This document shows positions 45,161 to 54,633 of a stretch of 64,000 nucleotides of DNA, in pieces. The DNA lies in assembly GCF_001824475.1 (NCBI RefSeq), contig NZ_MHXN01000042.1, forward strand, positions 1-64,000, in the 5' to 3' direction. The notes under the pieces were generated by a model. It was not told the DNA's origin. It searched no databases and worked only from the letters and a program-made list of their open reading frames with translations. The DNA is from Phenylobacterium sp. RIFCSPHIGHO2_01_FULL_69_31 (lineage in GTDB: Bacteria > Pseudomonadota > Alphaproteobacteria > Caulobacterales > Caulobacteraceae). Every line of letters starts with the position of its first letter. Position 1 is the stretch's first letter. The position numbers were made by a program, and so were the translations under genes.

Positions 45161-45293
45161 GCTTAGCTGCGGCAGAGACAGGCGAACTGACAAAACTCGG
45201 AACTGCGAGCTTCAATACAGAGTTGACGGATCGCTCACCCGTTGTTGCGGGGAGAAACATTCCCATCGCTGTAATCTTGCGCAGGAACGGCCA

Positions 45294-46778
45294 ATGTCAC
45301 ACAAACTATCCCATGGCTGGAGGGATGTTCCCATCCAGGAGCTGGCCAGTCAGTATCTCGCCCAAGACGGTCTAACATTCGATTTCGATGCCGGTCGCGA
45401 GCGCTACGACTATCAGGTCTCGATCGGGGATGAGGGGAACGACGCCCTCGTCGGACGCGGCGACCGCGATCACTTCTGGGGACTTGGCGGCAACGACCTG
45501 CTGAACGGGGACCGCGAAAACGACGTGCTCTATGGCGACTCCGGCGCCGACACCCTCAGCGGGGGCGACGGCGCTGACCGGCTCACGGGCGGCATGGACG
45601 GAGACCGGCTCTTTGGCGGCAGGGACGCTGACGCCCTGATGGGCGGCATGGGCAACGACTACCTGGACGAGGGCGCCGGCCACGGCGATCTCGAGGGCGG
45701 GATGGGCGACGACACGCTGGTCGGCGGGCTCGGACCCGACGCCTTCGCGGTCGACCCCACCAGCGGCAACGATGTGATCCGCGACTTCACCGCGGGTCCC
45801 GGCATGTTCGACCACCTCGCGCTGCGAGACCTTCGGTGGGAAGACCTGAGTTTCGAAGACACCCCTGCGGGTGTGCGGGTCAGCTGGCAGGGCGGCTCCG
45901 TGCTGCTGGAGGGCGTGCGTCAGGCGGATCTCGCGCAGGACGACTTCATGTTCGCGGAGGAGCCGGACCTTCCGCCCGCCTCGCGGCCGGCGACGGCGCC
46001 CACTCCCGAGCGGCCCACACCCAGCGTTGAAGGCCCGGACCCCAGGCACGGCGACCTGCCAGGCGAGCGTTTCGACCAAGCCGCCGACGCCGCGATGCGG
46101 GATGGTGATGTCGCGCTCACCTTTACGGGCGACGAAACCTACCAGGTGCTCGTCGGCGAGCGGGAAGCCGATCAGCTGACCGGCGGGGAAAGCGTCGACA
46201 ACATCTTCGGTCGGGACGGCGCCGACACTCTGCTGGGCGCTGGCGGTGACGATGTACTGCAAGGTGATGCGGGCGACGACCAACTGGAAGGCGGCGACGG
46301 CATGGATCGCCTCGATGGCGGCATGGGCGCCGACACCCTGACCGGCGGCGCCATGGTCGACGACATCATGGGCATGGAGGGCGCGGACTCGACCGACGCT
46401 GGCGCCGGCCACGACATGATCGAAGGCGGCATGGGCAACGACACCATCACCGGCGGCACGGGGGCCGACGCCTTCATCGTCGATCCGCACAGCGGCTTCG
46501 ACGTGATCACCGATATGGAAGTCCGCGGTGAGGCGCAGGGCGCGTTCGACCACCTCGCGCTGCGCGATATCCGGCCGGATCAGGTGTCCGTCGTGGATCG
46601 CGCGGAAGGGGCGTTCGTGTCCTGGAACACAGACCGCGACGCCGATCCGGAAGGCGGCGTCCTGCTGCTGGGCGTGTTCAGGGCCGATCTCCGGCAGAGC
46701 GACTTCATGTTCATCGACGAGCCCGGCTTCGTACCGGGGATCAGCACCGCCGGCTCGGATTGGATCTTCCCGGCGTAA
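45294..46778 (+). CDS. RTX (hemolysin-type calcium-binding repeat) protein with internal duplication
   Basis: The protein is 494 residues made of two similar halves, each a run of GGxGxDxLxG-type nonapeptides (GGNDLLNGDRENDVLYG; GGDDVLQGDAGDDQLEG) followed by the same module: GADAFIVDPHSG, DHLALRD and a closing DFMF. The repeats bind calcium as a parallel beta-roll. There is no N-terminal signal peptide, so type I secretion would be expected, but no transporter is in view. Several repeats have Met in place of usual residues (GGMGNDY, GGMDGD). No enzymatic domain is seen; adhesin or surface protein is possible. Confidence 0.85.
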   Translation: MSHKLSHGWRDVPIQELASQYLAQDGLTFDFDAGRERYDYQVSIGDEGNDALVGRGDRDHFWGLGGNDLLNGDRENDVLYGDSGADTLSGGDGADRLTGGMDGDRLFGGRDADALMGGMGNDYLDEGAGHGDLEGGMGDDTLVGGLGPDAFAVDPTSGNDVIRDFTAGPGMFDHLALRDLRWEDLSFEDTPAGVRVSWQGGSVLLEGVRQADLAQDDFMFAEEPDLPPASRPATAPTPERPTPSVEGPDPRHGDLPGERFDQAADAAMRDGDVALTFTGDETYQVLVGEREADQLTGGESVDNIFGRDGADTLLGAGGDDVLQGDAGDDQLEGGDGMDRLDGGMGADTLTGGAMVDDIMGMEGADSTDAGAGHDMIEGGMGNDTITGGTGADAFIVDPHSGFDVITDMEVRGEAQGAFDHLALRDIRPDQVSVVDRAEGAFVSWNTDRDADPEGGVLLLGVFRADLRQSDFMFIDEPGFVPGISTAGSDWIFPA

Positions 46779-46804
46779 GCTGCCAGGGTTTGCCTCTCAG
46801 ATCG

Positions 46805-46835
46805 TCGCCTCGTCGTCCCAAGGGCGGCGAGGCGA
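46805..46835. terminator. Terminator-like hairpin after the RTX gene
   Basis: TCGCCTCG and CGAGGCGA, 8-base arms around a 15-base loop, 27 bases beyond the stop. Confidence 0.4.
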
Positions 46836-46981
46836 TGCATGGCGACGCGCGAACGCATTCTCAAGGCTCAAGATCCAGTGGCCGCGCGTCCTGGCCGCGC
46901 CCCCCCATCTCGATCTCGGCGGCCGTAGCTGAGGTCCGGCAGCCCGCTGTCGCCAGTCATTCCGCCGTGCTCACCAGGCGC

Positions 46982-47554
46982 TTACCGCACCTGCTCGTGG
47001 GTGAGGCTGCCCTCCGGCAACGGGCGAAGAATCTCCGCTTCCGGCTTCCTGAGGTCGAGCCACTCGAGACCTTCAGCTCGCGGCAGGACCACGATCTGCC
47101 GGTCGTGGTACGGCGCAATGTCGGGCCCCGGCGAAGTGGTCAGCATGGCGAAGGCGCCCTCCTTCACCAGCCCCGCGATCCAGAACCAGGGCTCTCCGGC
47201 CAGGGTGAACAGGTGCTTGTCCTTCAGCCGCTGCTTGGGGTCGTCCGGCTTGGTGAACTCGTAGAAGCCGTCCGATGGAATCAAGCAGCGGTCGCTCTTG
47301 GCGAAGCTGCGGCCCTCGGAGCGGAAGTTGAACACCGGCTTGCCGCTGGACGACTTCCAAGCCCACGGCGTGACGGAGAGCTCTACCTCCTCCGGGCCGC
47401 CGCGGATGATCGGCGCGGTCTGGTTGGGCCGGATGTCGTCGTAAGGCGGGTAGTTCGGGGTCGCGTCGCCCGCGAAGCGTAGCGGGATCTTCAGTTGGCT
47501 GAACTCTTCACGAAGGGTGTCAGGCGGCTGGGTGTAGCGATAGTCGTTGCACAT
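46982..47554 (-). CDS. yedK: SOS response-associated peptidase (YedK/HMCES)
   Basis: The protein is 190 residues. Cys2 right after the initiator Met (MCNDYRY), the NPNY-type segment, FNFRSEG, the catalytic-site segment IPSDGFYEF and the histidine in APYHDRQ all match the SRAP family. These proteins form a covalent bond between Cys2 and abasic sites in single-stranded DNA, protecting forks. It is on the minus strand alone, between the RTX and Cys-rich genes. Confidence 0.93.
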   Translation of the reverse strand: MCNDYRYTQPPDTLREEFSQLKIPLRFAGDATPNYPPYDDIRPNQTAPIIRGGPEEVELSVTPWAWKSSSGKPVFNFRSEGRSFAKSDRCLIPSDGFYEFTKPDDPKQRLKDKHLFTLAGEPWFWIAGLVKEGAFAMLTTSPGPDIAPYHDRQIVVLPRAEGLEWLDLRKPEAEILRPLPEGSLTHEQVR

Positions 47555-47606
47555 CTATGCCTAACGCGGGCCGCGCGACAGAGGTCGCACGGCCCCGTCT
47601 GGAGGC

Positions 47607-47786
47607 TCAGTGCTGGTGCTGCGGGGCCGGCGCCGGCGCGGTCGGCGCGGCCTCCCCCTTCTTTTCGCAGCAGGTCATCTTGCCCTGCTTGTCCTTGCAG
47701 CAGCAGTCCTCAGCGGCGAGGGCCGCACCCGCGGAGACCGCGCTGAGCAGGACAGCAGCGAGCGCGGATTTCAGCAGCGTGTTCAT
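47607..47786 (-). CDS. Small secreted Cys-rich protein
   Basis: The protein is 59 residues. A signal peptide (MNTLLKSALAAVLLSAVSAG, cleaved after ALA) leaves a mature peptide of about 34 residues with CCCKDKQGKMTCCEKKG and a His-containing end (QHQH). Five cysteines in such a short peptide suggest periplasmic metal binding. GGAG lies six bases before the start. No family is recognised. Confidence 0.7.
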   Translation of the reverse strand: MNTLLKSALAAVLLSAVSAGAALAAEDCCCKDKQGKMTCCEKKGEAAPTAPAPAPQHQH

Positions 47787-47908
47787 GGTGGCTCCTTCGG
47801 GCACGAGCGAGATGGCGAACGTGGGCCATTCGCGTTCGCCGCAATCTAGATCGTCTGCCGTCGGCGATCCATTCAAGACACGTCGGGCGAGCGCCGGATG
47901 ATCGGCGG

Positions 47909-48568
47909 ATGACAGAGCCCCGCGAGTTCACCCCGGCGCTCGGCCGGCCCGAGCTGACATCCCAATACGATCAGGTGATCGCCATCATGACGCGCGAGCG
48001 TCGCTGGCGCGCCCGGCTCCTGGCGGCATTGGCGCCGGCCGCGGGCGAGACGATCGTCGATCTTGGCGCGGGCACCGGCTCGATGGCCCTGCTCATCAAG
48101 CAAGCCGCCCCGGCCTGCCGCGTCATCGGGGTCGATCCAGACCCCGAGGTGCTCGCCATCGCGCGGGCGAAGATCGCGGCGGCGGGACAGGAGGTGGAAC
48201 TTTTGCAGGGGGCCGGCGAGACCCCGGTCCTGGGCGGTGGTGTCGCAGACAAGGTCATCTCCTCGCTCGTGCTGCACCAGTGCTCGCAGGCGGCCAAGGA
48301 GGGCCTGCTGGCCAACGCCTACCGGCTGCTCAAGCCGGGCGGGCGTCTGCTAATCGCCGACTATGGACTTCAGCGCACGCCGCTGATGAGCATGCTGTTC
48401 CGCCAGGTGCGGGCGCTGGACGGGTACGAGAACACGCGCGCGAACAAGGACGGGGAGATTCCGAAGCTAATGGCTGCGGCAGGGTTCCACGATGTGGCCG
48501 AGCTGAGCGTCACGCCGACGCCGACCGGCTCCATCTCCGTCTATGCGGGGGCGAAGGCCGGCGCATGA
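47909..48568 (+). CDS. Class I SAM-dependent methyltransferase
   Basis: The protein is 219 residues. The SAM motif I is VDLGAGTGSMALL near residue 50, with GVDPDPEVL as motif II and LKPGGRLLIADYG as the post-III loop; layout matches UbiE/type 11 methyltransferases. The substrate is unknown. Its stop overlaps the next start by four bases, coupling it to an AraC-type regulator, an arrangement suggesting the regulator controls or responds to its product. Confidence 0.85.
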   Translation: MTEPREFTPALGRPELTSQYDQVIAIMTRERRWRARLLAALAPAAGETIVDLGAGTGSMALLIKQAAPACRVIGVDPDPEVLAIARAKIAAAGQEVELLQGAGETPVLGGGVADKVISSLVLHQCSQAAKEGLLANAYRLLKPGGRLLIADYGLQRTPLMSMLFRQVRALDGYENTRANKDGEIPKLMAAAGFHDVAELSVTPTPTGSISVYAGAKAGA

Positions 48569-49266
48569 GCTGGGACGGCGGATTCGTGTTCGGTCCGGCA
48601 TGGGCCGCCTACCGCGGACCCTCCGCCGACAACACGCTGCACGCCCACGCGGCTTTGCAACTGGCTTTCGGGCTCGACGCGTCGATCCGGCTCAGGCTGG
48701 AGGGGGACGAGGTCTGCGAGGGACCGGGGTTCCTGATCCGGCCCGGCGCCGCGCACGCCATCGCCAGCCATGCCCCCGTCGGGCTGATCTACCTTGAGCC
48801 CCAGGCGCCGCTGGCCTTCAGCCTTCTCGACCTCATGGGGCCCGAAGCCGTCGAACTGGCGCCGGCTGCGGTGCTCCAGCCCCTCGATGCCGCGGGGGCG
48901 CCCGAAGCCTGGCTGGAAGCGCTGGAGGCGACGTTCCCCGGTGCGGAGCGCACGCTCGATCCGCGCGTAGACGAGGTGCTGCACCGTCTCGCCCGTGATC
49001 CAGCCCTCTCCATCGCGGAGGCCACCCGTGGCTGCGGGGTCTCCGAGTCGCGGCTGCGCGAACTGGCGCGCGAGCAGCTGGGCTTGCCGCTTTCCACCTG
49101 GCTCGTCTGGCGGAAGCTGGAGCGGGCCGGGCGGGAGATCGCCGCCGGCGCCAGCCTGGCCGAAGCCGCCCTGGCGGGCGGCTTCGCCGACCAGGCGCAT
49201 TGCGCGCGGACTATGCGCCGGATGTTCGGGGTCACGCCTGGGATGGCCCGCGCCGCCCTTGGCTGA
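48565..49266 (+). CDS. AraC-family transcriptional regulator
   Basis: The protein is 233 residues. An N-terminal cupin-like sensor part (FLIRPGAAHAIASHAPVG) is followed by a helix-turn-helix domain with both AraC helices (SIAEATRGCGVSESRLREL and AEAALAGGFADQAHCARTMRRMFGVTPG). The start overlaps the methyltransferase stop by four bases (ATGA). The inducer is unknown. Confidence 0.87.
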   Translation: MSWDGGFVFGPAWAAYRGPSADNTLHAHAALQLAFGLDASIRLRLEGDEVCEGPGFLIRPGAAHAIASHAPVGLIYLEPQAPLAFSLLDLMGPEAVELAPAAVLQPLDAAGAPEAWLEALEATFPGAERTLDPRVDEVLHRLARDPALSIAEATRGCGVSESRLRELAREQLGLPLSTWLVWRKLERAGREIAAGASLAEAALAGGFADQAHCARTMRRMFGVTPGMARAALG

Positions 49267-49330
49267 CCGTCGATCGCTTCAAGACCCGGGCATCCGCTCC
49301 AGGCCACCCTGGCGAGCCTGGAGGTGTCCC

Positions 49331-50175
49331 ATGTCGCTCGCTCGCACGCTCGTCCGCTACGGCTTCGCGCCCGCCTTCTTCCTCGGCTTCATCGGCGCGG
49401 CTGTCCTGCTCGTCGCGCACGGTCAATCGAAGTGGCTGCTGCTTCCGCTGCTCCTAGGCGCCATTGCGACCGTCTTCCTGGCTGAACGCCTCGTACTTAC
49501 GAGCCGATCTGGAACCGGGACCGAGGAGACTTTGGCCGGGATGGCCTGCATGCAGTCGTCAACGAAGGCAGCGCCGCCTTGTCGGTGGCCGCGGTTCCGC
49601 TGTTGGCGGGTCTCTCCCCCGGCGCCGGCATATGGCCCGAAGCCTGGCCTCTATGGGCGCAGCTCGCCATGGCGATCCTTGTCGCCGACGTGGGCATTAC
49701 GCTGGCGCATTTCGCGAGCCACAAGGGGGCGCCGCTGTGGCGACTTCACGCCGTGCATCACAGCGTCACCCGCATGTACGGCTTCAATGGCCTCATGAAA
49801 CACCCGCTTCATCAGGCCGTCGAGACAGTGGCCGGCACAGCTCCGCTGCTGCTGATCGGGCTGCAGATGGACGTAGCCGCCCTGCTCGGCTTTTCGGCGG
49901 CGATCCAGGTGATGCTCCAGCACGCGAACATCGACATGCGGATCGGGTCGCTCGTCCAGTTTTGGGCGGTCGCGCCGGGACATCGGCATCATCATCTGGC
50001 CTCGAAGTCGGACGGCGACGTCAACTTCGGGCTCTTCACGACCCTAACCGACCGCCTGCTCGGCACCTTTGTTACCGGCCGCCCAACGCCGCGCGACGGC
50101 GAGATCGGCGTCGCCGGCGCGCCGGACTATCCGCAGGCGTATCTGCGGCAGCTGACCGAGCCCTTCCGAAGCTAG
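49331..50175 (+). pseudogene. Sterol desaturase/fatty acid hydroxylase family gene broken by a frameshift
   Basis: The first part (MSLARTLVRYGFAPAFFLGF, then LAERLV) runs in one frame to about 49495; the rest (YEPIWNRDRGDFGRDGLHAV onward) continues one frame over to 50175. The join is at GTA-CT-TAC, base 49496-49497, where one base is missing. The three histidine clusters of this di-iron membrane family are intact downstream: HFASHKG, HAVHHS and HRHHH. If the base loss is real the gene is dead unless frameshifted; it could be an assembly error because the remainder is well conserved. Intact length would be about 281 residues. Confidence 0.8.
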
Positions 50176-50196
50176 CCGTCCGGCGCTGAGACTGCG

Positions 50197-50784
50197 TCAG
50201 ATCCAGCGCCGAACACTCGAGCGATAGGCGCCGTACGCTTCCCCGAGCTCCCGCTCAAGGTGTTGCTCCTCCAAGCGCACCTGGACTTGCATCAGCACCT
50301 CCCCGAGCAGACAGGCTGACAGCGTCATCGCATTGGGAAAGGCTAGCAAGAGGCCCAGCAGATTGACCCGCATGCCCAGAAAGATGGGATTGCGCGAGAT
50401 GGCGAAGACACCCGTCCTCACGAGCGGCGGCTGGCCCCGCGTGTCGATCCCGATGCGCCAGGAGCGGCCCATCTGCCGCTGCGCCAACACGATCCACGCG
50501 AGCGAGAGCAGCAGGATGGCCCAGCCAAGGCCTCGCACGGCGTCAGCCTGCAGCCATGCCAGGGGGCCCAGGACTTCGGCTGGGAGGCCGAGGGCGACCG
50601 CGGCCAAGCCGGCAAACAGCGCCAGGAGCACCACGCGGAACCAGTTTCCGACCAGGCCGTGCGGACTGTCGTCGCGCGGAAGGACGAGCGCGTTCACGCC
50701 GTCCCTGCGCCAGAGCCGCCAGGTGGGCCAGACGAACGCGGCGGCGAAGAACAGGACGTAGAACAGGAACAAGGCGATGTGCAT
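50197..50784 (-). CDS. Isoprenylcysteine methyltransferase family membrane protein (second copy)
   Basis: The protein is 195 residues with about four helices and the ICMT-type C-terminus (RTGVFAISRNPIFLGMRVNLLG, then VRLEEQHLERELGEAYGAY). The start MHIALFLFYV has AGGAG nine bases ahead. A MerR-type operator matching that of the efflux operon lies upstream at 50813-50837, so metal should induce it separately, although it is also downstream of that operon. Its role in metal stress is unknown. Confidence 0.8.
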   Translation of the reverse strand: MHIALFLFYVLFFAAAFVWPTWRLWRRDGVNALVLPRDDSPHGLVGNWFRVVLLALFAGLAAVALGLPAEVLGPLAWLQADAVRGLGWAILLLSLAWIVLAQRQMGRSWRIGIDTRGQPPLVRTGVFAISRNPIFLGMRVNLLGLLLAFPNAMTLSACLLGEVLMQVQVRLEEQHLERELGEAYGAYRSSVRRWI

Positions 50785-50812
50785 GGCGAGATCTCCTCGC
50801 CTCACTGGCTAA

Positions 50813-50837
50813 GTCCTCCAGAGACTAGAGGATCAAG
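50813..50837 (-). promoter_or_regulatory. MerR-type operator before the methyltransferase gene
   Basis: The minus strand reads TTGATC then a dyad CCTCTAG/CTGGAGG region ending near 50813; it agrees with the site at 58176-58200 at about 20 of 25 bases, including CTAGAGGATCAAGCG shared exactly on the plus strand. Such overlong spacers suit MerR-type activation. Confidence 0.6.
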
Positions 50838-50858
50838 CGGTTAGCTTCACCTTAGCGC

Positions 50859-51443
50859 CTAGGTCTCGTCCGCTTTGGCGTCCTCGAGGATTTCCAGTCC
50901 GCCCTTCACCGCAATGATCGCCACGACCACGCCGACGACGAGGTCCGGCCAAGCCTGGTCCAGCCACATCACCAGCCCCCCGGCGACGAGAATGCCGCCG
51001 TTCGACGCGAAGTCGTTGAAGCTGAAGGTCTCGGCGGCGCGCATGTTCACGTCGTCGCTTTGCGCGCGGCGGATCAGCACCAGACAGAGGAGGTTGATCG
51101 CCGCGGCGACCAGCGCCATCGCCATCATCGTCACGCCGAAGGGCTCGGCCCCGAACAGCCAGCGTCGCCCGACGTCGAGGATCACGGCCCCGGCGAACAC
51201 CAGCAGCAGAATGCCGGAGAGCCGCGCGGCCCGCTGCTTCCAGAGGAAACCCCGGCCGACAGCCAGGAAACTCAGCAGGTAGACGACCGAGTCCGAGGCG
51301 TTGTCCGCGGCGTTGGCGAGAAGCGCACTGGAGTCGGCGAGGAGACCGCCGACGCCCAGGCCCACGAACAGGAGCGCGTTGAGGATGAGCACCACCAGCA
51401 GCGTGCGTCGCTGCGCGTGGTCCTGAGCGGAGAACTCGGTCAT
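50859..51443 (-). CDS. Cation diffusion facilitator family transporter, membrane domain only
   Basis: The protein is 194 residues with about six membrane helices and no C-terminal cytoplasmic domain. The metal-site aspartates are in ANAADNASD (helix 2) and FSFNDFASN (helix 5). Such proteins export Zn, Co or Cd by proton exchange. It overlaps the czcA stop by four bases (ATGA), making it the last gene of the efflux operon. The close relative at 57469 shares the layout. Confidence 0.85.
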   Translation of the reverse strand: MTEFSAQDHAQRRTLLVVLILNALLFVGLGVGGLLADSSALLANAADNASDSVVYLLSFLAVGRGFLWKQRAARLSGILLLVFAGAVILDVGRRWLFGAEPFGVTMMAMALVAAAINLLCLVLIRRAQSDDVNMRAAETFSFNDFASNGGILVAGGLVMWLDQAWPDLVVGVVVAIIAVKGGLEILEDAKADET

Positions 51444-54400
51444 GCGGGCGCCTCCACGAGTTTACGGCGACGCGCCAGCGCCCGCCCGGCGAAGGCCGGC
51501 AGAACCACGAGCGTCAGGAGGGTCGCCGTCAGCAACCCGCCGATCACCACAGTCGCCAGCGGCTTCTGCACCTCGGCGCCGGCGCCGTGGGCGATGGCCA
51601 TGGGCATGAAGCCGAGGATCGCAACGAGCGCCGTGGTGAGCACCGCCCGCAGCCGCTGCATCGCGCCTTCCACGGCCGCCTCGTCTGGCGACAGTCCAGC
51701 GCCGAGCCGCTCTCGAATGGCCTGCATGAGCACAAGGCCGTTCAGCGTGGCCACGCCGGAAACGGCGATGAAGCCCACCGCGGCCGAGACGGAGAAGGGC
51801 ATGCCGCGCAACAGGAGCGCCAGGGCGCCGCCGACCAGCGCCAAGGGCACGCAGGCGAACACCAGGGCGGCCTGGGCGGCCGATCCGAGGGCGAAGTACA
51901 GCAGCACCGCGATCAGGACGAAGACCACAGGGACGAGCAGGCCCAGCCGAGCCTCGGCCCGCTGCAGGTTCTCGAACTGACCGCCCCAATCCAGCCAGAC
52001 TCCGGCCGGCAGCTGGACACCGGCGACGGCGGTCTGGGCGTCACCCACGAAGCCGCCGAGGTCACGGCCGCGCACGTTCGCCTGCACGACAATGCGCCGC
52101 TTGCCGTTCTCCCGGCTGATCTGGTTGGGCCCCTCGCCTTCCCGGAACCGCACGACGGAGCCGAGCGGCACGAAGCTCGCGCCTTCGTTCACGGCGAGCG
52201 GGGTCTGGGCGACAGCCGCAAGATCGTTGCGGGCGCTGTCAGGCAGGCGCACGACCACGTCGAACCGCCGGTCGCCTTCGAAGACGCGGCCTGCCTCGCG
52301 GCCGGCGAGCGCGATCTGCACGGCGTCCGCCGCGTCCGCCGCGTGCAGCCCGTAGAGGGCGGCGGCGGCCCGGTCGACCTCGGCGGTGATCATTGGCAGG
52401 CCGGAGACCTGCTCCACCCGAACGTCGGCCGCGCCGCGGGTCTTGCGCAGCGCGTCGGCGATCTGGTTGGCGGTGCGCTCCATCTCGGCGAAATCGTCGC
52501 CGTAAACCTTCACCGCGACGTCGGACCGGACACCTGAGACGAGTTCGTTGAACCGCATCTGGATCGGCTGGGTGATCTCGTAGGCGTTGCCGATCTGAGT
52601 GGCGGCCGCCTTCTCGATTTTCTCCACGACCTCGGCCTTGGAGAGGCTGCGGTCAGGCCAGTCCTTCTCGTCCTTCAGAACCACGAAGGTGTCGCTGATG
52701 CTGGGCGGCATCGGGTCGGTAGAGACCTCCGCCGTGCCGGTCTTGGAGAAGACCAGCGCGACCTCAGGGACGCGCATGAGCGTCTTTTCGAGCCGGGCCT
52801 GCATTTCGATGGATTGCTCCAGCGAGGCGCTAGGCACGCGCAACGCCTGCACCAACACGTCCTTCTCATCGAGCGTGGGGATGAACTCCCGCCCGAGGGC
52901 GAAGAAGGTCAGGAGGCCGATGACCACGGCGACGCCAGCCCCGGCGGCCACCGACATCGGCCGGGCCACGGCCCAGCGCGTCGCCGGCTCGAACCAGCGG
53001 CGGGCGTGCTTCTCAACCTTGGTTTCGTGGGCCGTGGCCGGCGCCTTCACCAGCAAGGCCGTCATCGCCGGCACGAAGGTGAAGGTCAGCACGAAGGCGC
53101 CGGCGAGCGCCAGCATGACTGTCGCGGCCATCGGCTGGAACATCTTGCCCTCGACCCCCTCCAGGGCCAGCAGCGGGGCGAACACCAGCAGGATGATCGC
53201 CTGGCCAAAGGCCGCGGGTCTGACCATCTGCTTGGCCGCAGCCGCCGCTTCCTCCAGCCTTTCGGGCAAGGTGAGGTCGCGGCCTTCGGTCTCGCGCCGC
53301 AGACCCATGCGGGTGAGCGTGTTCTCGACCACCACCACAGCGCCGTCGACCAGCAGGCCGAAGTCCAGGGCGCCGAGGCTCATCAGGTTTCCGCTTACGC
53401 CGAAGCGGTTCATCCCGATCACGCCGAACAGGAAGGCCAACGGGATCACTAGGGCGGTGATGATGGCGGCCCGCACATTCCCGAGCAGGAAGAAGAGCAC
53501 AGCCACAACCAGAAGCGCGCCCTCGGCCAAGTTCGTCTGGACGGTGCGGATGGTGCGGTCCACGAGGTCGGTGCGGTTCAGCACCTCCTTGACCGCCACG
53601 CCCGGCGGCAGCGAGGGCGCGATCGCCTCGAGACGCTCGCTGACCGCCTGGGCCACCGTTCGACTGTTCTCGCCGGCGAGCATGAGGGCGGTGCCGATAA
53701 CGACCTCGGCGCCATTCTCCTGCGCCGCGCCCAGCCGTACGGCTTGCCCAAGCTCGACCTGCGCCACGTCGGACACCCGCACGACCAGGCCGTTGCGGTT
53801 TGTCACCGGCGCTGAGGCGAGGTCCGCAAGGGAGGTGACGCGCGCGTCGGCGCGCACCACAAAGGCTTCGCCGCCGCGGGAGACATAGCCCGCGCCCGCC
53901 ACGGTGTTGGCGTGTTCCACCGCCTCCACCAGCTCATTGAGGCCGACGCCGTAGGCCGACAGGCGTGCGGGGTCGGGACGGACGGCGTATTCCTTCACAT
54001 AGCCGCCGATGGTGTCGATGCCGGCGACACCCGGCGTGGTGCGCAGCTGGGGCGTAACGATCCAGTCCTGCACAGTCCGCAGGTACGTCGCCTTCTGCCG
54101 CTCCGTGACCAGCCGCTCGCCCTCGGGCGTGAGGTACGACCCGTCTGGCTGCGGACCCGGGACACCGGCGCGGGCGCCCTTCGTCGGCCGAAACTCGACC
54201 GTCCACATGAGGACCTCGCCCAGCCCGGTGGTGATCGGCGCCATCTCCGGCCGGGCGTCGGACGGGAGATCCTCGCGCACGGCCTCGATGCGTTCGTTCA
54301 CCTGCTGCCGGGCGAAGTAGATGTCGGTGCTGTCCTGGAAGACGGCGGTGATCTGGCTGAAGCCGTTCCGCGAGATGGACCGCGTCTCCAGCAGACCGGG

Positions 54401-54628
54401 GATGCCGCCGAGTGCGGTCTCCACTGGGAAGGTGACGCGCTGTTCGATTTCCTCCGGCGACAGCGCGGGCGCGATGGTGGTGACCTGCACCTGCTTGTTG
54501 GTGATGTCCGGCACCGCGTCGATCGGCAGCCGGAAGAGTTCGGAGACGCCGAAAGCGGCCACCAGCACGGTGACGAGCACGACGAGGATGCGATGGCGCA
54601 CGGAGAGCGCCACGAGTTTGCTCAGCAT
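51440..54628 (-). CDS. czcA: CzcA/CusA-type RND heavy-metal efflux pump
   Basis: The protein is 1062 residues, the expected size. N-terminal helix, two large periplasmic loops and twelve helices are evident; the region LGALDFGLLVDGAVVVVEN holds the helix-four DFG-x3-D-x6-E-type pattern of divalent-metal HME pumps. It uses the proton gradient to push metal from the periplasm (or inner membrane) through CzcB and CzcC. It begins five bases after the czcB stop. The DFGxLVDGAVVVVEN pattern supports Co/Zn/Cd over Cu/Ag. Confidence 0.93.
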   Translation of the reverse strand: MLSKLVALSVRHRILVVLVTVLVAAFGVSELFRLPIDAVPDITNKQVQVTTIAPALSPEEIEQRVTFPVETALGGIPGLLETRSISRNGFSQITAVFQDSTDIYFARQQVNERIEAVREDLPSDARPEMAPITTGLGEVLMWTVEFRPTKGARAGVPGPQPDGSYLTPEGERLVTERQKATYLRTVQDWIVTPQLRTTPGVAGIDTIGGYVKEYAVRPDPARLSAYGVGLNELVEAVEHANTVAGAGYVSRGGEAFVVRADARVTSLADLASAPVTNRNGLVVRVSDVAQVELGQAVRLGAAQENGAEVVIGTALMLAGENSRTVAQAVSERLEAIAPSLPPGVAVKEVLNRTDLVDRTIRTVQTNLAEGALLVVAVLFFLLGNVRAAIITALVIPLAFLFGVIGMNRFGVSGNLMSLGALDFGLLVDGAVVVVENTLTRMGLRRETEGRDLTLPERLEEAAAAAKQMVRPAAFGQAIILLVFAPLLALEGVEGKMFQPMAATVMLALAGAFVLTFTFVPAMTALLVKAPATAHETKVEKHARRWFEPATRWAVARPMSVAAGAGVAVVIGLLTFFALGREFIPTLDEKDVLVQALRVPSASLEQSIEMQARLEKTLMRVPEVALVFSKTGTAEVSTDPMPPSISDTFVVLKDEKDWPDRSLSKAEVVEKIEKAAATQIGNAYEITQPIQMRFNELVSGVRSDVAVKVYGDDFAEMERTANQIADALRKTRGAADVRVEQVSGLPMITAEVDRAAAALYGLHAADAADAVQIALAGREAGRVFEGDRRFDVVVRLPDSARNDLAAVAQTPLAVNEGASFVPLGSVVRFREGEGPNQISRENGKRRIVVQANVRGRDLGGFVGDAQTAVAGVQLPAGVWLDWGGQFENLQRAEARLGLLVPVVFVLIAVLLYFALGSAAQAALVFACVPLALVGGALALLLRGMPFSVSAAVGFIAVSGVATLNGLVLMQAIRERLGAGLSPDEAAVEGAMQRLRAVLTTALVAILGFMPMAIAHGAGAEVQKPLATVVIGGLLTATLLTLVVLPAFAGRALARRRKLVEAPA

Positions 54629-54633
54629 GGCGA

